Source: Chrysopilus asiliformis (lineage: Eukaryota > Arthropoda > Insecta > Diptera > Rhagionidae). Taken from it: a stretch of 64,000 bases of DNA. The position numbers and the translations under genes are program-made. The stretch lies in the NCBI GenBank assembly GCA_964034945.1, contig OZ035962.1:73113597-73177596 (forward strand), given 5' to 3'. This document shows positions 33,023 through 44,300 of this stretch, one piece after another. The stretch's first letter is position 1. Every line of letters starts with the position of its first letter. The notes below the pieces were generated by a model. The model was not told the origin of the DNA, made no database searches, and saw only the letters and a program-made list of their open reading frames with translations.

Positions 33023-33795
33023 TCGTCAAACTTCGTTATGTCTTTTTGTCTGACGTAATGGTCCACACGATAAATAAAGAAAGAATGTAAATCCTTTTGA
33101 ATGTAAAAGTAATTGTGGCAATTTAGAAATTTTTCTTCTGTTATAATTAGCATAAGCAAAAATCAGCCAAATTATAAATAAACCAAGTCTTTTTATAAAT
33201 CGGTTTTTGATAGAACTTGCTAAATTGAGCTCTTTGCATCAGTACTTTTTAAACAAGGACCAGGAAATCGGAACTCTACAAACTCGCGACAATCATTATG
33301 ACAATTTTTTGGACGCTTATCTTAATCTGAAAAACACCATGTAGTTAAAAAGAATAATTTTTTTTTAAATGGTTTATTTGTTTTTTCAATAAAATTTAGA
33401 ACGTCTTATAAGGAAGGATATCCGATTCTTTCAAATGTTGTCAATGAGTTTATTGTAAAAATGCAATTAAACAAGGACTATTGAACGTTCATATTCTTCA
33501 TTGAAATTAGTACACCAATTCATATAATTTATAGAACATAAATTGACATGTAAAAATTTCCATTTTCTTACGAGTATGTTGTCCACATTCAGTAAATTTT
33601 CAAGAAATTGATAGTTTTATGTAATTTCTCGCAAACCCCAATGATACACGTATCGCGAATGATTCCCGGCCTTGGCAAAGCGCAACTTTTTTATTTAAAA
33701 AAATTGAAATTATCATATGGAATCATCCAACAACACATGACTTTACATTGAATTTAAAATCCAAATTAGAAAAATTAACCTAGGAATAAAAAAGT
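33023..33795. other. AT-rich spacer
   Basis: AT-rich DNA without recognisable genes or repeats. Confidence 0.4.
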
Positions 33796-33952
33796 CTAGA
33801 AAATGTCAATTTTGCCTAATGAAGTGTCTAGCACGAAACGATCTCCGTGATCTTCGCTATTAACATCTTCTAAATATCTAAGATCGTTATCAATGGCATT
33901 AAGTGTAGATATTTGCCTGTAGAGCAAGCTATCCGTATATGTATGAATGCCG
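33796..33952 (-). CDS. Possible terminal coding exon, unknown protein
   Basis: A minus-strand segment following CATCGGCAG gives 52 codons to a TAG at 33798-33796: GIHTYTDSLLYRQISTLNAI, DNDLRYLEDVNSEDHGDRF, VLDTSLGKIDIF. Composition is more balanced than the neighbourhood and it is not part of any repeat here. No upstream exon was identified and the family is unknown. Its upstream exons would have to overlap the channel gene's 5' region on the opposite strand. Chance is a real alternative. Confidence 0.2.
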
Positions 33953-33976
33953 CTGCCGATGAACAATGGATGAGTT

Positions 33977-34012
33977 TATAAGCTGGTAGTTCTAAGTAAG
34001 AGTTTCAGTTTC
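33977..34012 (+). promoter_or_regulatory. Candidate core promoter (TATA box plus initiator) for the channel gene
   Basis: TATAAG begins at 33977 and an arthropod initiator TTTCAGTTTC has its A at 34007, exactly 30 bp downstream, the optimal spacing. It lies 1.25 kb upstream of the channel start codon on the same strand. An upstream 41-codon frame starts at 34038 and closes before the gene. The link to the gene is inferred. Confidence 0.45.
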
Positions 34013-35261
34013 ACGCTATGATATAGTAGAGACAATAATGAGGAAGTTTTTCTTGAGGAATATTTGTAAACACGCCACATATCAGCTACACACGTCCGTT
34101 CGGTTTTGTTCCGCCAAGACAGCCACTTACCTAATGTCCAGTTACCAAGGGTTGTAGCTAGAAATGAGTTGTGGACGGACGGATTGAACGGGCGGGTCGG
34201 ACGAATCGAGGCTATCGAAGTGAAACTAGGTCTAGTTCACGTCGTATTGAAATTTGCACATTCGATTCGTTGTCACATTAGGAAATCCTCTTCCACATAC
34301 TCAAGTGATAAGATCCAATCGAAAGATATTTCCATCAAGATATTAACGTTTCACATTACACATTAGGAAGTGGCAAATCGTCTCCCGAGCATCGCCAATC
34401 ATCCGGCACGGGAATCTATCCAACTTTAGTCCACATCCCCAATTGCTGTTGGTGGCTGGATATTTCGATCGATTGCTCAGTTTGAGACTAGCATCCGAGT
34501 TACCCGCGGATTCCAAGGATTTCCTTTCGGTTTTAAGTCTTATCCATGTGACATTACCTTTTTGAGATTACGCTATTTCGAAAACATTAGACTGCACGGT
34601 TGAGAGTTAAAGTGTCGAATACAATTTAAAGAAATAATTCTATGAATGTCAACGAGTCAAACTTAACTGTGTGTTAAAATAATTTCTTGCTTAATCGTTC
34701 AAATATAATTCTAACATTGTTTGCTATTTTTTTTAAATTATTATTTCTTATCTTATATTGGCTTATGGACAATTCTTCAATAAAAAATTTCATGCATTAA
34801 ATTTTAAAGATTGTGTATTTTTTTAAGCAAGTGCAGAAATATATCTACAGTTTACTCATCTAAATATTGTCAATTCAGTGAATCCTCTAATAGGTAATTG
34901 CTTTAAATTATGCTTCAGTGATAATGCGAATTTTTTACAACATATCGAAATCATGTGACTCAATTAAATCAAAGTGTTCAAAGATTTGTTAATAGCGAAA
35001 GAATTTATGTTCGTCCTTAATGTTTTCCAACGGCATATTTACAAAATTAAAAGCCAGTGCCTTAACTCGATTTTTTACTATTCATTCCATTCATAAAGAG
35101 TTAAGAAAAATAGTTGCGTAATAAAAAAAAAGAAAAAAGAAAAGTAGATAGTATTGTGGAAAAGTTTTGGTGATAATAATCAGAATCAGAGAGAAGGGAA
35201 TTGTGCAGAAAATCGATGATGTTCTGTGTAAGATGATATTCCACCGAAACGACTAAAAAAG
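34013..35261 (+). other. Likely 5' untranslated / upstream region of the channel gene
   Basis: 34080-34560 has balanced composition (about 45% GC), is not repetitive within the window and contains no convincing gene; 34570-35160 is AT-rich. The sequence before the ATG at 35262 has in-frame stops. Whether the 5' UTR is continuous or spliced cannot be told. Confidence 0.4.
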
Positions 35262-35317
35262 ATGTTGGAGAAATACAATATCGTCTTTACTCTTGGACTA
35301 AGCGTCATATTATTTTG
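35262..35317 (+). CDS. Channel gene exon 1 (signal peptide)
   Basis: MLEKYNIVFTLGLSVILF plus TG, cut by donor GTGAGTTTTC at 35318. The G that opens exon 2 completes a Trp codon. The hydrophobic core VFTLGLSVILFW is a good signal peptide. Chosen because it is the only plus-strand ATG exon found upstream with a hydrophobic leader, a consensus donor and the required 2-base phase. Confidence 0.75.
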
Positions 35318-38300
35318 GTGAGTTTTCTTTTCAATTCGTTTCAGTGAAACATATTTTAGCAGTAAGAAAATCCAAAATATATCTTCCAAAATTCGATCTG
35401 AATTTCCAGGTACTTTAGGCGCCGTTTACATCTGACACTTTATTCCGCGAATTTTATTCTCCGTCACTAAATTCAAGTTCCACAGCCGTTTACTTTACGA
35501 TACAAAATTCTGATTTTTTTTCCAGAATGCAGGAGCTGAAATTTTTTTATACAAAATCCCCTAAATAAATTAAAATTTTGACAACTTTTGGGTTATTCTG
35601 CGATAGATGAACAAAATTCACGGAATTAATTCTAAATAAAATTCGTGGAGAAATTCGAAAAAAAAACCGCAAGTGTAAACGGGGCCTTAAAATTTGCCAC
35701 ATAGAATAAACATATGGGCCAAATTGGACCGAAGGGTTAGCCTGTACGTAAATTTTGCATATACATATCAACAAAAATTGCATTTAAAAAAATTGTATCT
35801 AGCCTCCAGCTTGTCCAGAAAAACTGCTTTACATAAAACTTCGTTTTTTTCTCGAAAAATTAAAATTATCTGAACTAATTCAAAAATGGCTATAGCGAAA
35901 AAAATATTCCATTGAATTTTCCATATCACAGGAAAATTCGAGGAGAACCCATCTCTATACCCATATATCAACTTTCATTAATTTTTTTTTTTGCTAAATA
36001 TCAAATACAATTACCAATTACTCATTTAAAGATAAGAAAGTGGCAATGCTGACGATTTTTAATACTAAATATATGACATTTAACATTTAGACTGCCGAGA
36101 GACATACAATTTCGGCAACTCCATCTAATTTGTAGATTCCAAATATTTTATAACAAATATGCAAAACAAAAACCTATGATTTTAATGAAAAAAGACCGGT
36201 AGTATTAAAATCTTTTACACTAAATTTATATCAACTCGCATATTGTTTTTTTTTCAATATTTTGCGTAAAAAGTCAAAACAACACCAAAAATTTGTATCT
36301 AAGGGCCTTAGGGTAAAGTCGGGTGATATGGCACCCTTTTTTTTAAATCGGCATAACCCAAAAAGTAAAAGAGATTTTTGATTCAAACAAAAACGTTTTT
36401 ATTCTTAAAATCAACTAGTAAAACAAAAATAAAAAATAAATAGGATTTCACTCCTAAAAAGTAAAAATTTTAACAAAATATAAATTCATTGAAAAAACCA
36501 TATCCCCCAAAAGTGTAGGGGATACGGCACCCTACCTTAGGTGATATGGCACCCTACTTGTTTTTGAAGTCCTTTTTGCCACACGAGTTGCAAGTGTTGA
36601 CAAATGATGTGCATGAGTCATGGGACCACAAATGGCAAACAATGCATTTAACCCACTCATCGGGTTTAGTGGTCTTAGCATAGTCTTCACCACATCCAGT
36701 GCAAATGTTTTCCTCAAAATCTTCAAACCTATCGGAGTCGTCTTGTAATGCAATATTTTCTTCTTCAGATGTGGTTTCATCTACCATCGCTCGTTCTTTC
36801 GTAATTGATTTTTTTTTGATTAGTTACGTTTTCTGAGGAAGTAAGGATGGGAGCCTTTTGTTTTCTCGGGTTTGGCACCCGTTCCATATCACCTCAGAAA
36901 AAAGGTGCCATTTCTCCTTTCACACATCGCCAATGATTTTCATATTTTACTGAAAACTCGCGCTCAATCAAGTCTGTTTCATACACACAAACGAAAACAC
37001 ATCAGATTCTGCTTGTTTTGGTTTGTGAACGGTAAACTTGCTCCAACTGTACTTACCAAAATTCAGCCACTCAAAAAACAACAAAAAGTAGTTCGTCTAA
37101 AATTTCAACTTTTTTTTCCTGTTCTGTCACACAAAAACAAAATGAAAAGAGCTTTTGTTTCGCGGTCTTCACACTTCGGCCTTATTGGAGAAACTGAACT
37201 AAGTTCTTGGAGAATGATTTTGATTCTAGTGTTGCCAATGGGAGAATTTGAAAGGGTGCCATATCACCTAAAGTGCCATATCACCCGACTTTACCCTACC
37301 AATGACCCGTGACTAACTTAGTAACAGCTTTTGGTGTGTGCGAAACGGGCTATTTGCTTGCTAGTAAGTTTTCACACATTTATGACAGCGAATTTAAAAC
37401 TTTTCAATAAAAACTAGGATTTGAACCGAAATTAGCAAGCAAATAGCCCGTTTCGCACACACCAAAAGCTGTTACTAAGTTAGTCACGGGTCATTGGTAA
37501 GGCCCAAAGGCTATAGCCGAGTTTCTATAGGGGGTTAAATGGAAGTTTTTTCATAGCGAATTATAATTTGTGGCCGAATTTTCGAATTACACTTCAAAAA
37601 CGTTGCACCACAAAGGTCAATTTTACAAACTATTAGCAACAGAAACTTTACTATCAGAAATAAAACCCAATAGATGGCAAATATATCATTAAAGAATTGC
37701 TTAGTCAACTTTGCTGTCAATCCTACTAGAGTTTTCAAATAGAACCTGCATTTCCTCCAAGGGACCAACAAATCTGGTCGTTATATCCGGTTGTTCGTTA
37801 TAACCGATTCATAGTTTTAAAGGTTTTAAAATACATGTGTGAAGTTCTAAAATACAAAATTTTTATTGCAAATCGTCCGTACATTAAAAAATTAAATTTA
37901 TTTAATTTTTCTGCAGATATTGAGTAATCTTTGTTTTTTTGGATTTTTGGTGCAAGAACTCCTTTTCAATTTTCTTTTCAATTCTTAGCACAGCTTCTTT
38001 TGAAATCTCATCAAAAATGTTATTGAATAATAGGAATGAACTCAATGTCGTAATACCCCGAAGTGCTTCATTGACTGAAGGTATGACACAACCTGTTTCT
38101 GAAATTTTCACCCGATTTTAAAATTATGTATTGTGATGCATAAAACATTATTTACCAGTAGTATCTTCTTCATCTTTTTCCTCGATACTAAATTGTCGCC
38201 TTTTAGCATTCATTGTGGAATTCACAGTATAAACTACGAAATAAACTGAATTAACACAACGTAGTTGCACAAAACTTTGACAGAACTTAGGGCTGCCATC

Positions 38301-41300
38301 ATATCTCTTTTAAAGAGAACCTTATCTCTTTTTTTAACCCCATTCTTTTTCCTCTTTCTTTTTCCTTGCCAGTTCTCTTTAGTTCTCTTTTTTCAGAAAA
38401 CTCTTGGTTCATATCATACTATGCGTAAAAAACCAAACAGATTTTTCCACGAAAATTCCATTATGAATTAAAATGATCACATTATTTATTGTATAGTAGT
38501 ACTCTACTCTACAATTTTCTGTGTGTAGTGCGAAACTGTACATTATAATTGTAACGTAAAGCTATTTATTGTATGCGCCAGCAAGAACAGTTTCTTCTCC
38601 CACGATCAGCTGCTGTAAAAATCAAAACAAATCAAAATTGTGCGGTTAAGGAAATAGCCAGTTTTGACATTTGATATTGTAGTTTTGACATTTTCAGTTT
38701 TTTTTCGATAGATACGGAAAATAACAGGCACGAAAAATTACAGTTTTTTGTAATAATTATGTGCAGTCATTCTAAGTTCTGTAATTTTCACATTCAAAAA
38801 AAGTTCTCTTTTAGTTCTCTTTTTTCATTTGGTTAATTTCCTATACAATATCTCTTTTTTTAACCCAAAGGTTCTCTTTTCACAAATAGGTTCCATGGCA
38901 GCTCTAACAGAACTGATTAGGGGAATTCCCGAAAAGTTCCAACTTTCATTTAATGACTTAAGCAAATGACGTTTAGAAGTGCAACAAGTTTGCCCATTCA
39001 TGCAAGTCGTGGCGCTAGCAACGCGCTGAGCTGCAAATTGGGCAAAAAGTAGGGTATCTGACATGGCGGCCAATTTAGAACATTTGTTAAAAATTTAATC
39101 TACCAGGTTTTGATTTTTTTCTATGAGATCTTAAGTTTCGGTCGTTATAAACGATATTTTTTTCTGTTTTCGTACAAAAAGGGGTCGCTAAAGCCGATAT
39201 GTCGTTATATCCGGTGTCGTTATAACCAATACCAAAACGCACAGAGTCTTATGGGCTCTGGCCGGGACCTAAGAAATGCGTCGTTAAAGCCGGTATGTCG
39301 TTATAAGCGGATTCCACTGTAAATGGGAATTTCAAATATTGATTGGAGTTATTGTTGTTTCTTGAATTCTCATTAGATTTCGGTGAATTTCGTTTCATTT
39401 GTTTCAATAAAAATAGCGATAAGTAGCGTGAATTTAAAAAGAAATATTTTTTACGTTATCATCATATATTTCAATCTTTATGTATTTACAAAGCAAATTA
39501 GTAGAAGAGTATCTCATTTACCCATTTATATCGTTTCATGACAATTTATACGTGGTGGCAGAGATTTGAAATATTTAGATTCATGTGTACAACTTTTGTG
39601 AACGACTACAGTTGGTTCGTTAGGCTTACGGATCCGATTAGTTTATATTGCGATAGATGATGTGTATATAAATATGTGGATAGTAGGAAACCGCTAAATC
39701 CTTTGCCCCTCACCGAAGGACACCACCCATACTGGAAGTCAGTCAGTGCCGTATTAGTAATGGCATGTTCGTGACAGAATGCATTCTAAAAATAGGGGAA
39801 AAGTTCATTGTATATTGTATACTGGTTTATACAAAAAATAGTTATTTTTTCTATTGTTGATGGTTTTGCTCTTTTTTATCCTCTAAATATCTGTTGTGGC
39901 CCACCCTATCCGGCTGGATAACAGCCCTTGTATTTTGTCAAAGAGTTGGGGCGCAGAATAATGTTAAGACGAGAACTCAGACGAGAACCAAAAAGAAGGT
40001 TTAAATAGGACGTGGAGAGTAAAAATGATAAATAATTATGGAGAAACACGAAAAAAAAACTTTTAAATTTCATGCTAGATATTTAGTTCAATCATTTATT
40101 TTTGCTTTTTTTGCATTGTCTTTAAAAAAAACTGAAAGTTTTCCATGAGATTTAGGGGCCGTCAAGGTGCAATTGGTTGAACAAATCAAATTTAAACAGA
40201 CTTCCCTATACGAACCCATTGACCTAATGGGAGTAAATTGAAGGGTGTAGTGTAGATCCTCAGCAAAAAGTCGTAGTATTTCTGCAGTTCAAGTTTTTTG
40301 CATTTCAGCTACTCTGATTTTTACATTTATTTCTTCTGGCCCTGTCTGCGCTATTTTATTTTATTTATTTTTTTGTTTAAATGGATGTGCTTCCTATACG
40401 ATCAATAACTTTTGCTTAAAAGTTGGTTTGAATGGCACCTAATATTTCGTAGCTCGAATTCGATTATTTCCAAAGTAATTTGTTCCATGTTTCCTAAAAG
40501 ATACACGAATACAAGTGGTTGAATGATTTTTTTTTCTAGATTTCCGGTTTGGGATTTTGTGAATATTTCTGCCAGTGAAAACTGCCGATTCTGAAATAAA
40601 AAAAATATATATCAGAATTAGCCTTGAACTTTAAACATGAAAACATTTGATGAAATCATGACACAAAATCCTTGTTTTGTCAGATGGAATATTTTTGAAA
40701 TTTTTTCACTCCAGCTATTGCAATACTTTTCTTATTTCCATACTAGTTATTTTGAAAAAAAATCGCAGAAAAATACACATTTATACAGAGTTTGCACGTC
40801 AATTGAACGTTGGATTTAAATTTCGCGCCATTTTTCCTTTCTTATGCTATAGAGGAAAAGTGCCGACTCGAAATCAGGGGCAGATACAAACTCTCTGATC
40901 AGTACGGAAACCGTTTCAAAATTATGAAGATGTCCGTGCATCTGTCGGTCGATCTATCCGTTTTACGTATCCTGAATAACTCAAGAATGCGTTGAGCTAG
41001 CGGTTTGAAATTTTTGTGAATCAATTTTACGAAAATCGTAGTTTTCTATCAACTTTTGGAAAGTGATGTCAGATATAACGAGTACCGAGTACATACCTCC
41101 ATACAAAAAAAAAGTTCGGTTAAAATTATTGGACTAGCTTTTAATCCCATTTCTAGAATTCGACATTTTTTAATATTTTTTCTATTAAATTTCAATACGC
41201 TCAAATTATTATCTACATTTTCAATCAAACTTGAGTTATTTTTCAATATTTTTTTAGAGTTTAATAGATTGTAATAAAAAAAGTATCAGGCATGTTTGCC

Positions 41301-44300
41301 CTGAAACCCCATTAGGAGCCTATTTCTAAAATGGAAGCTGGCTCACCTAGGGATGCCAACGATATCTCGATGTTTGCAAAACATCGAGGTATCGTTGAAA
41401 AATATCGAGTTTTAAACTCGATGTTGAACAGGCCGATATATCGAGGTATCGATGTTGCTATCCAATCCACGATGTTAGAACATTACTCTTCATAAAATTA
41501 GTAGAGAAACTAATTTTAGCTGATTTAATATAGCCACTCTACTTAAAGATTTGTTTCAAATTTTCTTTGATATCAATTTTGGGTTTCATCTTTCTACAAG
41601 ATTTTGCAAAAAATACCAGAGCTAGCCATGAAATTCTACAGAGAAGTTTGGTCCTGATGTGGAAATCCGTTAACCGGAAGTAACCAAAACGGCAGCTTTT
41701 TAAAAACTATGCGGTTTTTTGCGATTTATTCCGAAACTAACCATTTTCCAGTAGTCTTATGTATTACAAAACTTGGAGACAATAAAATTTGCTACATTTA
41801 TGTCTTTTACTAGAGCTCCGTATCTCAAGCCGTTATGAAGATATGCCAGTATTTCAAAAAAATTAGTTTTTTGCGAATATCTCGAAAGCTAACGGGTTTT
41901 TGGTGGTTAAACGTATAAGAAGAATTAAAACCGTGTTAGTCCTACCTGGGTGCACTCCACCCACAGTAGAGCATCCGCCAGGTGGCTAAATTATTTATTA
42001 AATTTAACTTTTTCAAAACATCGGAAAAACATCGAGGTATCGATGTTTTCAGGACGATATTTTTTGACATCGATGTCGCCTTAAAAATAACATCGATTTT
42101 TGATATATCGAGGTTTTATGAACGATGTTGCATCCCTAGGCTCACCGTCATCAGAGCCTACTTTACCAGCTTCCACGGAGGCTTACAGGATTTGATGGAG
42201 TAAAACTCGATTCGAGTATTTATAGTCCGATGCCATAAACCTTATGCGAATTATAAGGTTAAGGCAACATAGCTCCATTAAGCCATAGCGAATATACTTA
42301 TCTTTTGATGATATCGCTATAATAGTGAAAATCCATTTGACCTACTTTTAAGCTGCACAAAATATTTCCGAGTGTTTTTATCGGAATCAGGTATGGGTCG
42401 AAAATGGGTTAAGAAAATTTTACTGTCGCTAGATAAAAATCGTTTTACCTTGTTTCTATCTTCTAGTAGAAAAGGCATTAGGAAGTCTTCACGGACTTCG
42501 CATCTAAAGGCCAAAATACAATTGGCCCAACACAACATTTACGACGGCAGATTACGGCGACAATGTCGCCCTCCATATACAATTGCGCACACTTTGTTGT
42601 TCTAGTTCTAAACGTAATTTGCTTTTCATAGATAAAACTTTTCATTCGCGCACGCACTCAATTAATTGTTCTTCGAAATTCGTTTTTTCATTCCTTGGTC
42701 TTGAATATTCTGTATTTCTTTCATTTGAATTTTGACAGTCAGTGAGTTACATATAACATTTTTTGTACCCAATTATCATACAATCTAAGCAACACAGCAT
42801 ACGAACTATATTTCCTAATACTTGCTTTAAGTGAACAAATTTAGATTTTATGACATCCCCATAAGATTTCATTTTGAATCAACCACTAAATTTTGTAGGC
42901 GAGCTGCCGACAAAAGTTAAATTCGATTGAACTTTTTACGGCTGCAAAGTTGGTCGGATTGATTGTATTTAGAAGCATAGAGTCCTATGAGTTTAAAATC
43001 TGAAATTTCGCCGTAAATGTTGTGTTGGGCCAATGGTATTTTGGGCTTAATACTTCTGTTGTTAGTCGCAAAAACTATTTCTTTTTTGCATCTTAAAAAA
43101 TATCCATAAACGCCGCTGATGAATAAGTATAGGCAAGTCCTATATGGAACGCCCAATAGGCAGCCGTTTCTAGTTTCCAACCCAGCGACCTTCTTTAGAT
43201 GCAGCTTAGCCAGAATCTGCAATAATTTTACTATTTTTGTCACAAATTCTCATAATCAGGGTATCCACAGTCCTCTTTTAAATTCCGAGTAATTTTACCG
43301 CTCGGTAATTCAGTCAAATTTAACAGATTTTTACCGAGACGGTAACTTGGTTCATGTAAAAATGAATTACTGGATTCGGTAATTGTAGACATGCCTTGAG
43401 TCGTGTTTTCCGGCCCGGTTATTCGGTATCAAGAATCAACCGCGGGTGGCGCTAGTAATGTTTTTAGTTGTCAAATTTGCTTGCTGGCTTTTTGTTAATC
43501 TCATCGGACTGATGCAAACTTTTTCAATTTTGATAGCCGTTGCCACAATAGAAATTCAAAAGAATACATCAAACATGGATTTAAAGGTATGTGACATATT
43601 TTACAATTAAATTCGCAGTTCATGATTTATGGTCACGTATCAAATAAAAGCGCTGTTCTCAAATCTGTGCTGTGGGATGTTCACAGCAGAATATTTTCAG
43701 TCTTTTAATATTACCGAAAATACCGAATACCGAAAATTAAAAGAGGATTGTGAATACCCTCAATGTTCTTTTCGCGTTTAATATAATGTTAACGACCCCC
43801 CGAGAAATTCAACACTAATAGCAAAATTAGCTAACTCTACTAATTATAATTACTTGTGTAATTCTTGCAATTAGTTACAAAACCAAATCTTGAATTCTAC
43901 GCATTGGCCACAACATCTTAAGCTAAAAGTTTAAAAGTGTGGACATGTAAAAGCATAGAAAAGAAGTGGTCAGACTTCCTCCGGATGTATGACGTACGTA
44001 ATTGCGGTGTTTAATGCCATATTCCGCCCAAATTTTTTTATTAACATTACTATAATCATTTTTTTTGCTTTACGTTGTTCTCACCATCGTCCATCTAAAT
44101 TGCCATAAGGTTAAATCCCGAAATGAAATTGCGTGGTATCTAGATTGAACATCTCGAAGGCTAACTACGATGACCTTGTCCACTGGTAATGGCCATTGGA
44201 ATGGCAATAATTCACTTACTTTTGTCCATGACGGCTATATAGTCGTACAGGGACGCGGCCTAACCGCCCGTTATTCAATCTAAGGTATGTCCAATAAAAA

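Larger units (their letters stand above)
36303..37505. mobile_element. Hairpin MITE split by a Tigger element
   Basis: Right arm GTCACGGGTCATTGGTAAGGCCC (37486-37505 region) inverts to a left arm that reads GGGCCTTA (36303-36310), then, after the Tigger insertion, CCAATGACCCGTGAC (from 37299). The inner arms (GTGTGTGCGAAACGGGCTAT and complement) give a hairpin with a spacer of about 70 bp. Removing 36311-37298 restores a continuous inverted repeat. Confidence 0.8.

Noticed and set aside
36872..37312. 146-codon plus-strand frame starting MAPVPYHLRKKVPF
   Set aside because: Covers the right end of the Tigger element; its ends encode the repeated GTGCCATATCACCT motif. No domain.
39160..39320. 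Tandem TCGTTATA words as a possible regulatory array
   Set aside because: They are the subterminal repeats of a Tigger-like element whose end is TTCCACTG followed by TA.
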